From Paenibacillus koleovorans NBRC 103111 (GTDB lineage: Bacteria > Bacillota > Bacilli > Paenibacillales > NBRC-103111): a DNA stretch of 64,000 bases. The stretch covers positions 25,882 to 89,881 of the forward strand of contig NZ_BIMA01000014.1 in the NCBI RefSeq assembly GCF_004000845.1, read 5' to 3'. The position numbers were made by a program, and so were the translations under genes. How positions within the stretch are numbered: position 1 is the first letter of the stretch; each line of letters starts with the position of its first letter. The notes below the pieces were generated by a model. That model did no database searches and was not told where the DNA came from. It saw only the letters and a list, made by a program, of their open reading frames with translations. Below are positions 43,757-52,894 of the stretch, one piece after another.

Positions 43757-44161
43757 CTAATCCGTTATGTTCCGGGTGTAATATTCGATGATGTCTTTGC
43801 GGCGAATAATGCCGAGGAAGATACCGCCCTCTTCGACAACCGGCACGAAGTTCTGATCGGCTGCCAGCTTCAGCATATCGTCCAGATCGGCACCGATTCG
43901 GACGCTTTCCATCTTGAATTTTTTCTTGATGGTGACAAGCGGTACTTCGTGCATCGTATCGAAACTAAGGCCGGGAGTAGCCTTCATCTTCCACAACAAG
44001 TCTCCCTCGGAAACCGTTCCGCAATAAATTCCCTGCTCATCCAGGATCGGGATGGCCGTATAGTGGCACGATTCCAAGACGTCTAGAGCTTCTCTCATGC
44101 TGGAGGATGTCGTGATGTAGGAGACTTCGTGTTTCGGATGCAAAAAAGATTTGATGTCCAC
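43757..44161 (-). CDS. Tandem CBS-domain protein
   Basis: 134 residues forming one CBS pair: SMREALDVLESCHYTAIPILDEQGIYCGTVSEGDLL and the second half with DLDDMLKLAADQNFVPVVEEGGIFLGIIRRKDIIEY (shown here only as family pattern; key residues are the repeated I/V-P-V/I and G-I/T-V/I elements). Stand-alone CBS pairs bind adenine nucleotides and act as sensors. A consensus AAAGGAGTG precedes the ATG. Partner unknown. Confidence 0.85.
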   Translation of the reverse strand: MDIKSFLHPKHEVSYITTSSSMREALDVLESCHYTAIPILDEQGIYCGTVSEGDLLWKMKATPGLSFDTMHEVPLVTIKKKFKMESVRIGADLDDMLKLAADQNFVPVVEEGGIFLGIIRRKDIIEYYTRNITD

Positions 44162-44594
44162 AGGATCACACTCCTTTGGTCTATTAAAACATATTTCGCC
44201 AAGGAACGCATGTGGTAATTCGTGAATTGGGGAATTTCGACATACTGTGTGTGGCTGAAGACAGTGCGATGTGTCTCCTGACCCGAATGGTGTGGAAAAT
44301 CACATTTGTTGAAAGATGCGGCAAACGAAGTTTCGAGAAGCTTCAAGGTTTTCATGCTGATTGGGAGCGGTGATTGACGATGCCCTCAAAACGCTGACCC
44401 CGCTCGAGCGAGACTGCTTTAAAAGGGCAATCGGGCAGGGGGGGGGATCGAAAATTAGCCATCGGAAAATACAACAGATCCCTCTTTGGAGAAAAGTCGC
44501 TGTATTCGGTGCAACATGCTCGATTTCTGGAAAAGGAAACGGACATCCCTAGTCGAATTGGATTAGGGTAGAGGCAGAGAGGAGCATCGAAAGA
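44162..44594. other. Intergenic region without a credible gene
   Basis: About 430 bases. Short open frames on both strands (44352-44552) lack ribosome binding sites and family-like sequence. A G-run (GGGGGGG) at 44439 is notable. Nothing else was identified. Confidence 0.5.
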
Positions 44595-45758
44595 GTGGAC
44601 AACTTTAGTTACTATTGCAATACGCGAATTGAAATGGGAGCCGGGAAGATTGATCAGCTGCCCGAGCTGTTGAAACCGTTGCAGATCGGTCGCTCGATTC
44701 TGGTGGTCAGCGATCCAGGCGTGGTTAGAGTCGGGCTCGTTCAGCCGATCCTGGATAAGCTGCGTGAAGCCGGATACCGCGTGGAGCTATTCGATGCAGT
44801 CTCTCCCAATCCGCGGGACACCGAGTGTCTGGCTGGAGCGAAGCTCTTCGTCGAGCAGCGTATGGAGGCGGTTGTGGCCATTGGAGGCGGAAGCGCCATG
44901 GACACTGGGAAGGCAATCGCTTTGCTCGGACCTAATGGCGGAGTGCCTCTTGATTATATTGAGGGGACCCTGAGCTACACGAATATTGCGCCCATCGTCT
45001 GCGTACCGACCACTGCTGGAACAGGCGCGGAGGTCACAAGATCTTCGGTCATTACCGAGTCTTCCACACATCGGAAGCTTACGCTCAAACATGCAGCATT
45101 GCGTCCACTCTTAGCCGTGCTCGATCCGAGGCTGACGTTTACCGTACCGAAATCAGTTACAGCTGCCACTGGTGTGGATGCCTTGGTTCATGCGATGGAG
45201 GGCTATTCATGCAAAGTGACGAATCCAATCTCTCAGGCGTTGGGCGCAAGGGCGATGGGGACGATTGCTTCGGCTTTGCCGGCGGTATTCCGGGACGGCC
45301 ACGACGAGAAAGCGCGGTTCGCGTTGCTGGAGAGCAGCTTGCTGGCGGGGTTATGCTTCGGTTCAAGCGATGTTGCCGCCGTTCATTGTTTGGCCGAAGC
45401 GCTAGGCGGACTATACGATACCCCTCATGGGGTGGCGAACTCCGTATTTTTGCCGTATGTGCTCCAATTCAATGCCCTAACGGAAACCGCAATTCATGCC
45501 GAAATGGCCCGCCATATGAGGTTTGCCGATGCTTCCGATTCGGATGAGCAAGCGACCGCTAAGCTGATTCGGGGAGTGAAGGAGCTGACTTGCGGCTTAG
45601 AGATTCCGAAGCTGAGGGAGTTGCCGGGGGTTCAACGTGAGGATTTTGAGAAAATTGCCGAGCTGGCTTATTGTAATAATTCGACTCCAAGCAATGTGAG
45701 AGCGATTGGTCGCGATGATTATTTGGAGATCATTGAGCAGGCTTTTGAGGATCAATGA
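44595..45758 (+). CDS. Iron-containing alcohol dehydrogenase
   Basis: 387 residues. GGGSAMDTGKAIALL is the NAD-binding glycine motif, and DALVHAMEGYSC with AVHCLAEALGG and YDTPHGVANSVFLP provides the metal-binding Asp and His residues of group III alcohol dehydrogenases. It would oxidise alcohols or diols in the cytoplasm. The start is GTG with AGAGGAG about 12 bases upstream. It stands alone between unrelated genes. Confidence 0.9.
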   Translation: MDNFSYYCNTRIEMGAGKIDQLPELLKPLQIGRSILVVSDPGVVRVGLVQPILDKLREAGYRVELFDAVSPNPRDTECLAGAKLFVEQRMEAVVAIGGGSAMDTGKAIALLGPNGGVPLDYIEGTLSYTNIAPIVCVPTTAGTGAEVTRSSVITESSTHRKLTLKHAALRPLLAVLDPRLTFTVPKSVTAATGVDALVHAMEGYSCKVTNPISQALGARAMGTIASALPAVFRDGHDEKARFALLESSLLAGLCFGSSDVAAVHCLAEALGGLYDTPHGVANSVFLPYVLQFNALTETAIHAEMARHMRFADASDSDEQATAKLIRGVKELTCGLEIPKLRELPGVQREDFEKIAELAYCNNSTPSNVRAIGRDDYLEIIEQAFEDQ

Positions 45759-45806
45759 GGAGTTTTGTCAAGCAGTTAATCCCGCGATTATCTTTGGAGG
45801 TGTGGA

Positions 45807-46295
45807 ATGAAGCGGGTTTTCGGCTTTGGAGTGCTGGTTGCGTTATTCCTTCTTATCCTTGCCGGATGCAGTCAACCCATCACAGGGGACGAAAAAACAG
45901 CTGCTGATTACGTCAAGGCAAGCGGCTATAAAATAAGCTCGTACAAGGGGCAAATCCACAAATACATATTAGTGAAAAGTAAGCTTTACGGATCAATTGA
46001 ATCGTTACAGTACCGACAGATGTGGGGGGTGCAGCGAAATGAGCCCGACCCGTATTTTGGCAAGGAAATCACCATTTATCGGTTTGTAGTTTCCGATCAT
46101 CCCCTAGAAGAATTGTACAAAACGAGTACGAGCGTTTATGTCATGTTAAGCGAGGGCAAGGCGATAGGAGGATATTCATTTCCAAATAAAAATATGGTTG
46201 GGGCCGTGTACTCCATGGATGGGAGAACAGTAGAGGAAGTAACGGGTTTGACTTATCAGGAATGGGCAGCGCAGTGGCAAAGGAAATATGAATAA
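45807..46295 (+). CDS. Uncharacterised lipoprotein
   Basis: 162 residues. A type II signal peptide ends in ILAGCSQ (Cys about 21). The mature part (about 140 residues) has a mixed alpha/beta pattern with YVKASGYKISSYKG and no recognised motif. TGGAGGTG ribosome binding site. Neighbours give no clue. Confidence 0.7.
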   Translation: MKRVFGFGVLVALFLLILAGCSQPITGDEKTAADYVKASGYKISSYKGQIHKYILVKSKLYGSIESLQYRQMWGVQRNEPDPYFGKEITIYRFVVSDHPLEELYKTSTSVYVMLSEGKAIGGYSFPNKNMVGAVYSMDGRTVEEVTGLTYQEWAAQWQRKYE

Positions 46296-46423
46296 ATTGC
46301 TGGAATTGTTTGGAATGATCGTGTATAATGGAAAACAGGAACATATGTTTGTATTTGTCTATCTTCCGAACTATCGTGGGAATCGAGTACACGAACGAAA
46401 CTTACTCTTGGAGCGTGAAAAGA

Positions 46424-46924
46424 TTGGATGCTTCAGCCATTGTAATTGACCATCTCTTGAGGAAGTACAAGGCGGATCAGAAGTGGACTCGAATCGCGAT
46501 CGAGCAGTTGTCCGATGAGGATATCGTGTGGAGGCCGACACCTGAGAGCAATAGCATCGCCAATCTAGTCGCGCATATATCAGGTGCGTTGTACTACTGG
46601 TTTGAGGTTGCTTATTTTGAGGCTCCCTATGTGGATAGGAGTAATGAGTTCGACCGTGGGCTGCAGATGACTAAGACGCAAGCCTTAGAGCTTTTGGAGA
46701 AGTCGTACGAGAGTGCCATCAAGGTTCTAGAGAGGATCGAGGCGAATCCGGAGAAGCTGCTGGATCAACCGTATCGAAGCTACCCCGAGTTTAATAGCGC
46801 CGGCCTGAACAATCAATCCACCGTGCTGGAGATGCTCCTGCATCAATTCAGGCATCTACCGAGCCATGTCGGGCAACTGTGCTACATCGTCAAAATGAGA
46901 AAAGGACAGATCGACTGGGGATAA
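46424..46924 (+). CDS. DinB / DUF1572-like protein
   Basis: 166 residues. IDHLLRKYKADQKW, WRPTPESNSIANLVAHI, a His in that segment and HQFRHLPSHVGQL near the end match DinB-like four-helix metal-binding proteins. The frame is open from 46328, but a TATAAT at 46324 suggests transcription begins near 46336, so I start at TTG 46424 with GGAG 10 bases upstream (GTG 46415 is possible). Confidence 0.72.
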   Translation: MDASAIVIDHLLRKYKADQKWTRIAIEQLSDEDIVWRPTPESNSIANLVAHISGALYYWFEVAYFEAPYVDRSNEFDRGLQMTKTQALELLEKSYESAIKVLERIEANPEKLLDQPYRSYPEFNSAGLNNQSTVLEMLLHQFRHLPSHVGQLCYIVKMRKGQIDWG

Positions 46925-46940
46925 GGAGCGCCTCGTCTTT

Positions 46941-48059
46941 CTACACCTGCCGCCTACCGGGGAAACGTCGCATCAGCCCTTTCCTAATCCACACGCAAAC
47001 GGCGATAAACGGAATATAGGCGCATATAAAGTAAAAGCCAATCGTTCCATATAGATCGGAGATATGATGGATCGTCCGGTGGTCCGCGATGAAATAATTC
47101 AATACGACCATCACGATCAAGAAGCCGATCAAACAGTATGTCGCTCCGAAGTGGAAAGCGGTCTTCATTCCCCGGCAAGCGGCCCAGACGTAGAGGCTGA
47201 CACCGGCCACGATTTTGATCAGCCACAAGGAAATGAAGAAGTATTCAAGCCTCTGAAGCAGGGGCACCTCGAAAATACTGACCACATCGATGGTTGGCCA
47301 AATCGAATGACGCAGCTGCCCTTCGCTAAAGAACATAAACGTCAAGACCAGGATCATGAGATATAGACAGGTAATGAATCCGAGTGTGAGATGAGCCCAT
47401 TTTCGAGATTTTTCCGGCGTGCGGATAAATGGGTAAAAGAGAAGCAGCGTCTCGAACCCTAAGAACTCCAGCGCCATGCTCTTAGAGGAGAGCAGGAGCT
47501 CGCCTCCCGAGTGGTTTAGAAGCGGGAAAATGTTCTGGGGGTGCAGGAAAGGGACGGCCAGTAAAACTTCAGGAATTTCAGAAGCAAGGGACAGGATAGC
47601 CCCCCACACGCAGATGCCGATTACCGCTCGAAATCCACCGGATACCGCGTAATAAATAAGAAGCGCCATTCCCATACTCAGGGGTAAAATATTCATGGTA
47701 GGGAACAGCCAGATTTGGATCATTTCGATAAACACCTTTAGCTTCAAAAAGGCTCCGAAGAAAAAGTAGGACACAATGCCTGCGTTGAACAAACCGCCCA
47801 AAATGGTTCTGAACAGTGTACGGTTGATCGTAATGATTTCCGGACTGTCTCGGTGGGCGGAGAGGATGTAATAAATCAACCCAAGCACGATTTGCATGCC
47901 TAGCCCTGCTACTAGCACGGATATCCATGCGTTGTACCCTGCATGCTCAATTACTTTGCTCTGGTATGTCAGAATGCCGACACCGACCGTACCGACATAA
48001 AGTGGGAACATAATGAAGAAGGGCGAGATGGTATGGTTTTCTTGGATTTCGTTGGTCAT
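46941..48059 (-). CDS. GerAB-type germinant receptor membrane subunit
   Basis: 372 residues with about ten membrane segments, of the endospore amino-acid-permease-like family (begins TISPFFIMFPLYVGTVGVGI). In germinant receptors this subunit binds the nutrient. GGGAGG lies 9 bases before the ATG. Last gene of an A-C-B operon. Confidence 0.9.
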   Translation of the reverse strand: MTNEIQENHTISPFFIMFPLYVGTVGVGILTYQSKVIEHAGYNAWISVLVAGLGMQIVLGLIYYILSAHRDSPEIITINRTLFRTILGGLFNAGIVSYFFFGAFLKLKVFIEMIQIWLFPTMNILPLSMGMALLIYYAVSGGFRAVIGICVWGAILSLASEIPEVLLAVPFLHPQNIFPLLNHSGGELLLSSKSMALEFLGFETLLLFYPFIRTPEKSRKWAHLTLGFITCLYLMILVLTFMFFSEGQLRHSIWPTIDVVSIFEVPLLQRLEYFFISLWLIKIVAGVSLYVWAACRGMKTAFHFGATYCLIGFLIVMVVLNYFIADHRTIHHISDLYGTIGFYFICAYIPFIAVCVWIRKGLMRRFPGRRQV

Positions 48060-48090
48060 GCTGCATCCCGCCTCCCTCTACATGATTGCT

Positions 48091-49167
48091 TTACTGGCTG
48101 GCACCGGTATGACTGATTGTGCCCTTGACATCCACGGTAGTTTGTAAGTCCTCATACTGGCTAGCGAACTGTCGGGCATCCCAATGCTGCGATTTGCTGC
48201 GAATCAGGTCGCCAAAACCAACCGGGTCCACTTGATTTTTTTGGCATTGCGATACGAAGCGAGATATTTCTTCCTCCAGATACGTTTCTATCGTTTGCTC
48301 CAGCGAGTCAAGCTGAGTCTCCGAGGAGAGGTCCATCCATTCCGGTGCATCTTTTACGGTTACACGCAGCTTCAGCTGGATGGAGACGGATGCCGGAGGT
48401 CCCAGATTCGTTACCTTCAAATTTGACTTGGCACGAATACTGTTCATCAGGAAATAGTCGCCGCTCTGCGGTTTCGCACCTTTCACGGGAATCATCAAGC
48501 TTCCATTTCTAGAGCTGCCGAGCAGCAGTTTCAGCAGGAAAGCTTCCCTAATGTTGATATGAGTTTTGAATTGATCGCCTTTAAACAAACCGAGTCCGTC
48601 AATCTTAATTTCTTCATCTTCGACCGTGAAATAGGGCAAGAAAACATCTCTTCCCTCTCCGTAAAAGTTAAACAAGGTAATATGCAGATTCATCAACGGC
48701 AAATTGCCATTTTTGATATTGTTTTCGATCATGTCAAAAAGAAAGTAAGGGTCTTTTTTGTTCTTCATTACACGCAAGATGTCCAAAGCTTCCCGATCTG
48801 CAACCCCGATTTGCATTCTGGAGGAGATTACCGGGTGGCGAATCATCGTATCCGTCACGCTTCGGATCCCTTTCCGCGCAAAGGCTTCGCCGAATAACGC
48901 CATTCTCAATTGCCCATATTCATTGGGAAAATCAAGCTTGGTCCTTAGCCGAGGCAAACTGTCAAACACGCTGTTGGACTCCGTTAAGTAATATTCCAAA
49001 TTCGATTTGCCTTCTTCATAGTCGGCAATAATCGCGACGGTGCGTACCCCTTTCTCCGACATATCAAAACCGACGGTTTGGACCAGCTTCAGGTTGTTCA
49101 CTACTTTCTGGCTGCCGCAAGCCGCGAGCAGTACAATCAGGACGAAAATCAGAATCGCTTTCTTCAA
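48091..49167 (-). CDS. GerAC-type germinant receptor lipoprotein
   Basis: 358 residues. The lipobox is LAAC (Cys about 17) and the sequence continues with LVQTVGFDMSEKGVRTVAI, as in Ger(x)C proteins. Start is TTG with GGGAG six bases upstream. Middle gene of the receptor operon, 21 bases after gerAA. Confidence 0.9.
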   Translation of the reverse strand: MKKAILIFVLIVLLAACGSQKVVNNLKLVQTVGFDMSEKGVRTVAIIADYEEGKSNLEYYLTESNSVFDSLPRLRTKLDFPNEYGQLRMALFGEAFARKGIRSVTDTMIRHPVISSRMQIGVADREALDILRVMKNKKDPYFLFDMIENNIKNGNLPLMNLHITLFNFYGEGRDVFLPYFTVEDEEIKIDGLGLFKGDQFKTHINIREAFLLKLLLGSSRNGSLMIPVKGAKPQSGDYFLMNSIRAKSNLKVTNLGPPASVSIQLKLRVTVKDAPEWMDLSSETQLDSLEQTIETYLEEEISRFVSQCQKNQVDPVGFGDLIRSKSQHWDARQFASQYEDLQTTVDVKGTISHTGASQ

Positions 49168-49188
49168 CTCGAACTCCCGCTTTCTCCT

Positions 49189-50682
49189 TCATTCATTATC
49201 TAGGTCATTCTTTTTGCGCTTCACCTGCTTGGGGTTGTATCTGACGAAAGTAAGGGGCCTCAAAAAATTGAACCTGGTGTTGATGAATTGATACGATGGG
49301 CGCAGGAAGCTGTCTTTCAAGCTTTTTACTCTTAAGGGGTATAGCGGAACCGTGTATGGGGTGCCGAATGACGACAGCCGGGAAAGATGTACAAGCAAAA
49401 ACCCGATTGCGAGCAACAAGCCGACCCCGCCCCAGATGGCGGTCATCACGATCATAGGGAAGCGTAGAAACCGGATGGCATTCGACATCTTGTATATCGG
49501 TGTAGCGAACGAGGCCAATGCCGAGAAGGCTACGATAATGACCAGAATATGGCTGGTTAAGCCGGCCTGGACGGTGGCTTGTCCAATCACTATACCGCCA
49601 ACGATGCCTAACGTTTGACCGATCTTGGTCGGCAGCCTGGCTCCTGCTTCCCTTAGGAATTCGACGGTTATTTCCAGGAAAAGCACCTCCATCAAGGGAG
49701 GGAACGGGACGTTTTTCCTGGAGGCGATGAGGGGCTCCAATAGATCCCGCGGGATGACCTCGTAATGGAATGTGGTCATGGCGATATACATGGACGAGGC
49801 GAATAAAGAAAACACAACACCCAATATACGAATCATCCTAAAAAAGGATCCCAGGATCCAGGGCAAATAATAGTCCTCGGGCGAAATGAAAAATTCGAAC
49901 AAGTTGGAGGGGCCGGTTATAAAATAAGGCGAACCGTCGCTGACGATAGCCACTTGCCCGCTGACAAGCGCGTATACGACCCGGTCTCGGCGTTCCGTAG
50001 TTAGAAAGAGTGGGAATGGCGTCGACGAATTGTCGGACAGGAACTGGTCCAGTACGGCTGAATCCCAGATCACATCGTAGTCGATCGCACGCAGCCGTTG
50101 CTCTGCGGTTTGTACGATTTGGGGGTTGGTTACCCCGTCGATGTAGATCAGGGCTACTCTGGTTTGGGAGGTAGAGCCGATAATCATTTCTTTTACATAG
50201 AGCTGCGGGATGTTGACCATCGCTCTTAACAAGCGGATGTTCGTATCCAAGTCCTCGACGAATCCTATCTTCGGTCCGACGACACTGAACTCGTTTTCGG
50301 TGTTGTTTTCCTTGCGCAGTCCTTCCTTGTTCCCGGTGCTCACCAGCGCCCAGACTCGCCCGTTCTCTTCGAATTCAAGCAGGACATGTCCCCTCAGCAG
50401 CTTCGACTGCACCGTCTCGACTTGATCGGTGACTTCAATGTCGTATACGGGAATCCACTCTTGGATTCGTTCCAGCTCTCCTAGCTCGGAGAACAGCGCG
50501 CGGTTTTGGAGCGGCAAGAGGACGTTGGTCTGTAACGCCTTCTCGTCAATTAACGATTTCAAATAGGAAAGGCTCACTTGCCGGTTGGAAACTTGGATAT
50601 GAATGGTTTTAAAGTCGCTTGATTGTAGGAATATTTGCTTAAGTTGGTCGATGTTTTTGATTTCGGTATTGGATGTCTCCAT
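49189..50682 (-). CDS. GerAA-type germinant receptor subunit
   Basis: 497 residues. An N-terminal hydrophilic half (about 1-270) is followed by several membrane segments in the C-terminal half, including SRKNVPFPPLMEVLFLEIT and EAGARLPTKIGQTLGIVGG, the family signature. It nucleates the nutrient germinant receptor in the inner spore membrane. First gene of the operon, preceded by a sigma-G-like promoter. Confidence 0.92.
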   Translation of the reverse strand: METSNTEIKNIDQLKQIFLQSSDFKTIHIQVSNRQVSLSYLKSLIDEKALQTNVLLPLQNRALFSELGELERIQEWIPVYDIEVTDQVETVQSKLLRGHVLLEFEENGRVWALVSTGNKEGLRKENNTENEFSVVGPKIGFVEDLDTNIRLLRAMVNIPQLYVKEMIIGSTSQTRVALIYIDGVTNPQIVQTAEQRLRAIDYDVIWDSAVLDQFLSDNSSTPFPLFLTTERRDRVVYALVSGQVAIVSDGSPYFITGPSNLFEFFISPEDYYLPWILGSFFRMIRILGVVFSLFASSMYIAMTTFHYEVIPRDLLEPLIASRKNVPFPPLMEVLFLEITVEFLREAGARLPTKIGQTLGIVGGIVIGQATVQAGLTSHILVIIVAFSALASFATPIYKMSNAIRFLRFPMIVMTAIWGGVGLLLAIGFLLVHLSRLSSFGTPYTVPLYPLRVKSLKDSFLRPSYQFINTRFNFLRPLTFVRYNPKQVKRKKNDLDNE

Positions 50683-50716
50683 TTTGCTCTCAGCCCATAA
50701 ATGAATTTGATGCTGA

Positions 50717-50746
50717 TAGTGTGTCCGGAAATAGTTGTCTTATTCT
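50717..50746 (-). promoter_or_regulatory. Sigma-G-like promoter of the gerA-type operon
   Basis: On the minus strand AGAATA (50741-50746) and CACACTA (50717-50723) are 17 bases apart; compare the forespore sigma-G consensus TGAATA-N17/18-CATACTA. It lies about 35 bases before the gerAA start, and expression in the forespore is expected for such operons. Confidence 0.65.
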
Positions 50747-50789
50747 TCCATACTCCGCTTTGGCCTTCCACAGGAAAAGTGGGGTGAAG

Positions 50790-51060
50790 ATTGGTCTACT
50801 TGGAGAGCGAAACGGTCGGCGGAAGTCGAAGAAGGCTATAATTGGTCTACTTGATAGGTGGAGCGGTCGGCTCGGATAACCGTACGAACCCAAGTTCGCT
50901 GCTTATGAACCGATTTTCGTTAGCAACCGCTGAAATCACTGAATTATGAACCTAAGTATATAGTTCGGGAAGCTGGCTTCTTGAACAGTGAACTTAGGTT
51001 CATAGATTCCAAATTTGTACCTGATAGAAGGAAATTTGGTTCATCGTTTGTATACTTTGG
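50790..51060. repeat. Intergenic inverted and direct repeats
   Basis: ATTGGTCTACTTG occurs twice (about 50791 and 50840) with similar GGTCGGC followers. TATGAACCTAAGT (50945-50957) and ACTTAGGTTCATA (50992-51004) are perfect 13-bp inverted repeats 34 bases apart. Related elements (ACTTTGGTTTC) occur at 51053 and near 59450. Confidence 0.7.
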
Positions 51061-51084
51061 TTTCTATCGGGGCAGTTAGCTGCG

Positions 51085-51410
51085 GTGTGATGCAGGTGTA
51101 GATATAGATGTAGGTGAGGATGCAGGTGTAGATGAAGGTGCGATGCAGGTGTAGATATAGATGTAGGTGAGGATGCAGGTGTAGTTGAAGGTGCGATGCA
51201 GGTGTAGATATGGAAGTAGATGAGGACGCAGATGTAGATGCAGATGTAGATGTAGACGCAGAAGTAGATGGAGATGGAGATGTAGATGTAGATGTAGATG
51301 GAGGTGTAGATGAGGATCCTGATGTAGATGTAGATTAGATGGAGATGGAGATGAGGATGTAGATGTAGATGTATATGTAGATGTAGATGCAGAAGTAGAT
51401 GGAGAGGGTC
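51085..51410. repeat. Satellite: 53-bp tandem repeat grading into GATGTA hexamers
   Basis: GTG(C/T)GATGCAGGTGTAGATA begins at 51085, 51138 and 51191, giving a 53-base period; from about 51220 to 51410 the sequence is degenerate GATGTA/GATGCA/GATGGA units. All frames on + are interrupted and no gene covers it. It ends just before the 3' end of the glycosyltransferase gene. Confidence 0.9.
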
Positions 51411-51446
51411 GACTCTGCGGCTCCTCTCACATCCGCTCCTGGTTCT

Positions 51447-52724
51447 TTACCCGTTGGAGGAAAAATCCCGCCGGGCCAGCTTGTGGCGGGCTAGCTCAAC
51501 GAGGGTTCTCACAAGCAGCAGCACCCATCGCACAACACGATCCGCTCCATAGGCGGCGACGATCGCCATGAACGGCATGCCGGGCGCGCGATAGCGGTAC
51601 ATGCCGTCGATGAAGAACAACAAACACCAGAGGAAGACGAGCCCCGGCATCAGCCATAAGATGCTGGCGCGTCGAAGGGTACCGTTCCAGAGAGCGGCGA
51701 TCGAAGCAAGTGCGAACAGAAGCGACGGCAACAGCAAGCGTACGGCTTTTTGAATCCCCGCACCAGTCGTCAAATCGAGCTTCCACACCCAAGGACCGAG
51801 AAAAGCGACGGCTCGTTTCGCGTAGAGTACCATGATGTGGTCCCAGTTATGAATCAGGAAGCTGAGGATCAGGCTGTTGCCGATATCGATCCGATAGTCC
51901 GGACGATAGGCAAGGTCATGGGCACTGGGGTGATCGTAGATCCAGCCTTTGGCGTACACATTGTACAACACCAGCTTCACATTGTATCTCATCGAAGCGA
52001 GGAGCGGGTCGAGCAGCCCGTTGCCGAGCGCAAGCAGGAATAGAAAAAGAACCGCCATCGCAATCCCGATCCAAGTGTAAGGATAGGGCCGGATGAATGC
52101 GGTTATTTTGGCGCGCCCGATCCGAACCCCAATGTAGAACAGCATAAAGAGAACGGCAAGCATCCCGGTCGGACGGAAGAAAAAGAGGACGAGTGCAGCT
52201 GCCGCAAACAACCATCGAAAAAGAAGTTTTGGCGATTCCACAGCCAGCAAGAGCAAATAAACACAGAGCAATAACAGGCTAATAAAGAAGCTCTCCGTCA
52301 AGATGTACGTAGACCAAAGCGTGATTTCCCACATGTACGCGTAAACGAATGCCGCGATCACCGCCGTCGTGCGGTTGAACAATCTTCTAGCGATCAGATA
52401 AACGAGGACCACGCTCAAACCGGCCGTCACCGATTGGAGGAATACGATCTTGGCCGGACTGCCGAGCAGCTTCAACAAGCAGGCCAGCAGCAAGTTGTAG
52501 CTCAGGTAGAACAGGTCATTCATCTGGGCGCCGATCTGGAAATCGTCCAGCAGCCGTCGCGCATAGCTGAGATACCAGCGGCTGTCCGCCGAGTCAGGGA
52601 GGCCCTGGGGGGTGGAGAGCAAGTAGAAAAAGTATTGCAATCGTACTTTCAACGAGATCCAGAGCAGGGGGAGCAGCAAAACCGCATCCAACAACCACGG
52701 AAATCGAATCAAACGAAGCAGCAT
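51447..52724 (-). CDS. GT39-like membrane glycosyltransferase
   Basis: 425 residues, with about ten membrane segments. A DSRWYLSYARRLLDDF loop after the first membrane segment resembles the catalytic acidic loop of GT-C dolichyl/polyprenyl-phosphate-sugar transferases. ATG 52724 is chosen because GGAG is 9 bases upstream; the frame runs to 52799 across the promoter. A promoter at 52771-52799 overlaps a palindrome matching that before the aminomutase gene, which predicts joint control by the regulator at 52895. Confidence 0.78.
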   Translation of the reverse strand: MLLRLIRFPWLLDAVLLLPLLWISLKVRLQYFFYLLSTPQGLPDSADSRWYLSYARRLLDDFQIGAQMNDLFYLSYNLLLACLLKLLGSPAKIVFLQSVTAGLSVVLVYLIARRLFNRTTAVIAAFVYAYMWEITLWSTYILTESFFISLLLLCVYLLLLAVESPKLLFRWLFAAAALVLFFFRPTGMLAVLFMLFYIGVRIGRAKITAFIRPYPYTWIGIAMAVLFLFLLALGNGLLDPLLASMRYNVKLVLYNVYAKGWIYDHPSAHDLAYRPDYRIDIGNSLILSFLIHNWDHIMVLYAKRAVAFLGPWVWKLDLTTGAGIQKAVRLLLPSLLFALASIAALWNGTLRRASILWLMPGLVFLWCLLFFIDGMYRYRAPGMPFMAIVAAYGADRVVRWVLLLVRTLVELARHKLARRDFSSNG

Positions 52725-52770
52725 GTTCAAACACTCCAACTGTATAGTTGACATGGGAGTCACAGACAAC

Positions 52771-52799
52771 ACTATAGCAAAGACCTTGTCAACTGACAA
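52771..52799 (-). promoter_or_regulatory. Promoter of the GT39-like gene
   Basis: TTGTCA (52794-52799) and TATAGT (52771-52776) on the minus strand with a 17-base spacer. The -35 box lies within one half-site of the operator at 52791-52826. Confidence 0.7.
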
Positions 52800-52826
52800 C
52801 CTTAAAATAAAATTAAGATGTTAGTT
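52791..52826. promoter_or_regulatory. Predicted operator A of the BusR-like regulator
   Basis: AACTGACAACCTTAA, an A/T-rich centre, and TTAAGATGTTAGTT form an imperfect inverted repeat. The first 13 bases match the start of operator B (53653) at 12 of 13 positions in the same orientation. Confidence 0.6.
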
Positions 52827-52852
52827 AATCAAAAGATTTCGCGTATGCAAAA

Positions 52853-52887
52853 AAAGCGCCCCTCTCCACCTCGGTGAGGGACGCTTT
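52853..52887 (-). terminator. Terminator of the regulator gene
   Basis: AAAGCG-CCCCTC pairs with GAGGG-CGCTTT, and the minus strand continues with TTTTTTT. Confidence 0.75.
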
Positions 52888-52894
52888 CGATTGA

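Noticed and set aside
44361..44552. 63-codon ORF with a sigma-factor-like stretch (LTPLERDCF)
   Set aside because: No ribosome binding site, no further sigma-factor motifs, and overlapping open frames on the other strand; likely chance.
51085..51410. CRISPR array
   Set aside because: Units are contiguous with no unique spacers and no constant repeat of 25-40 bases; no cas genes are nearby.
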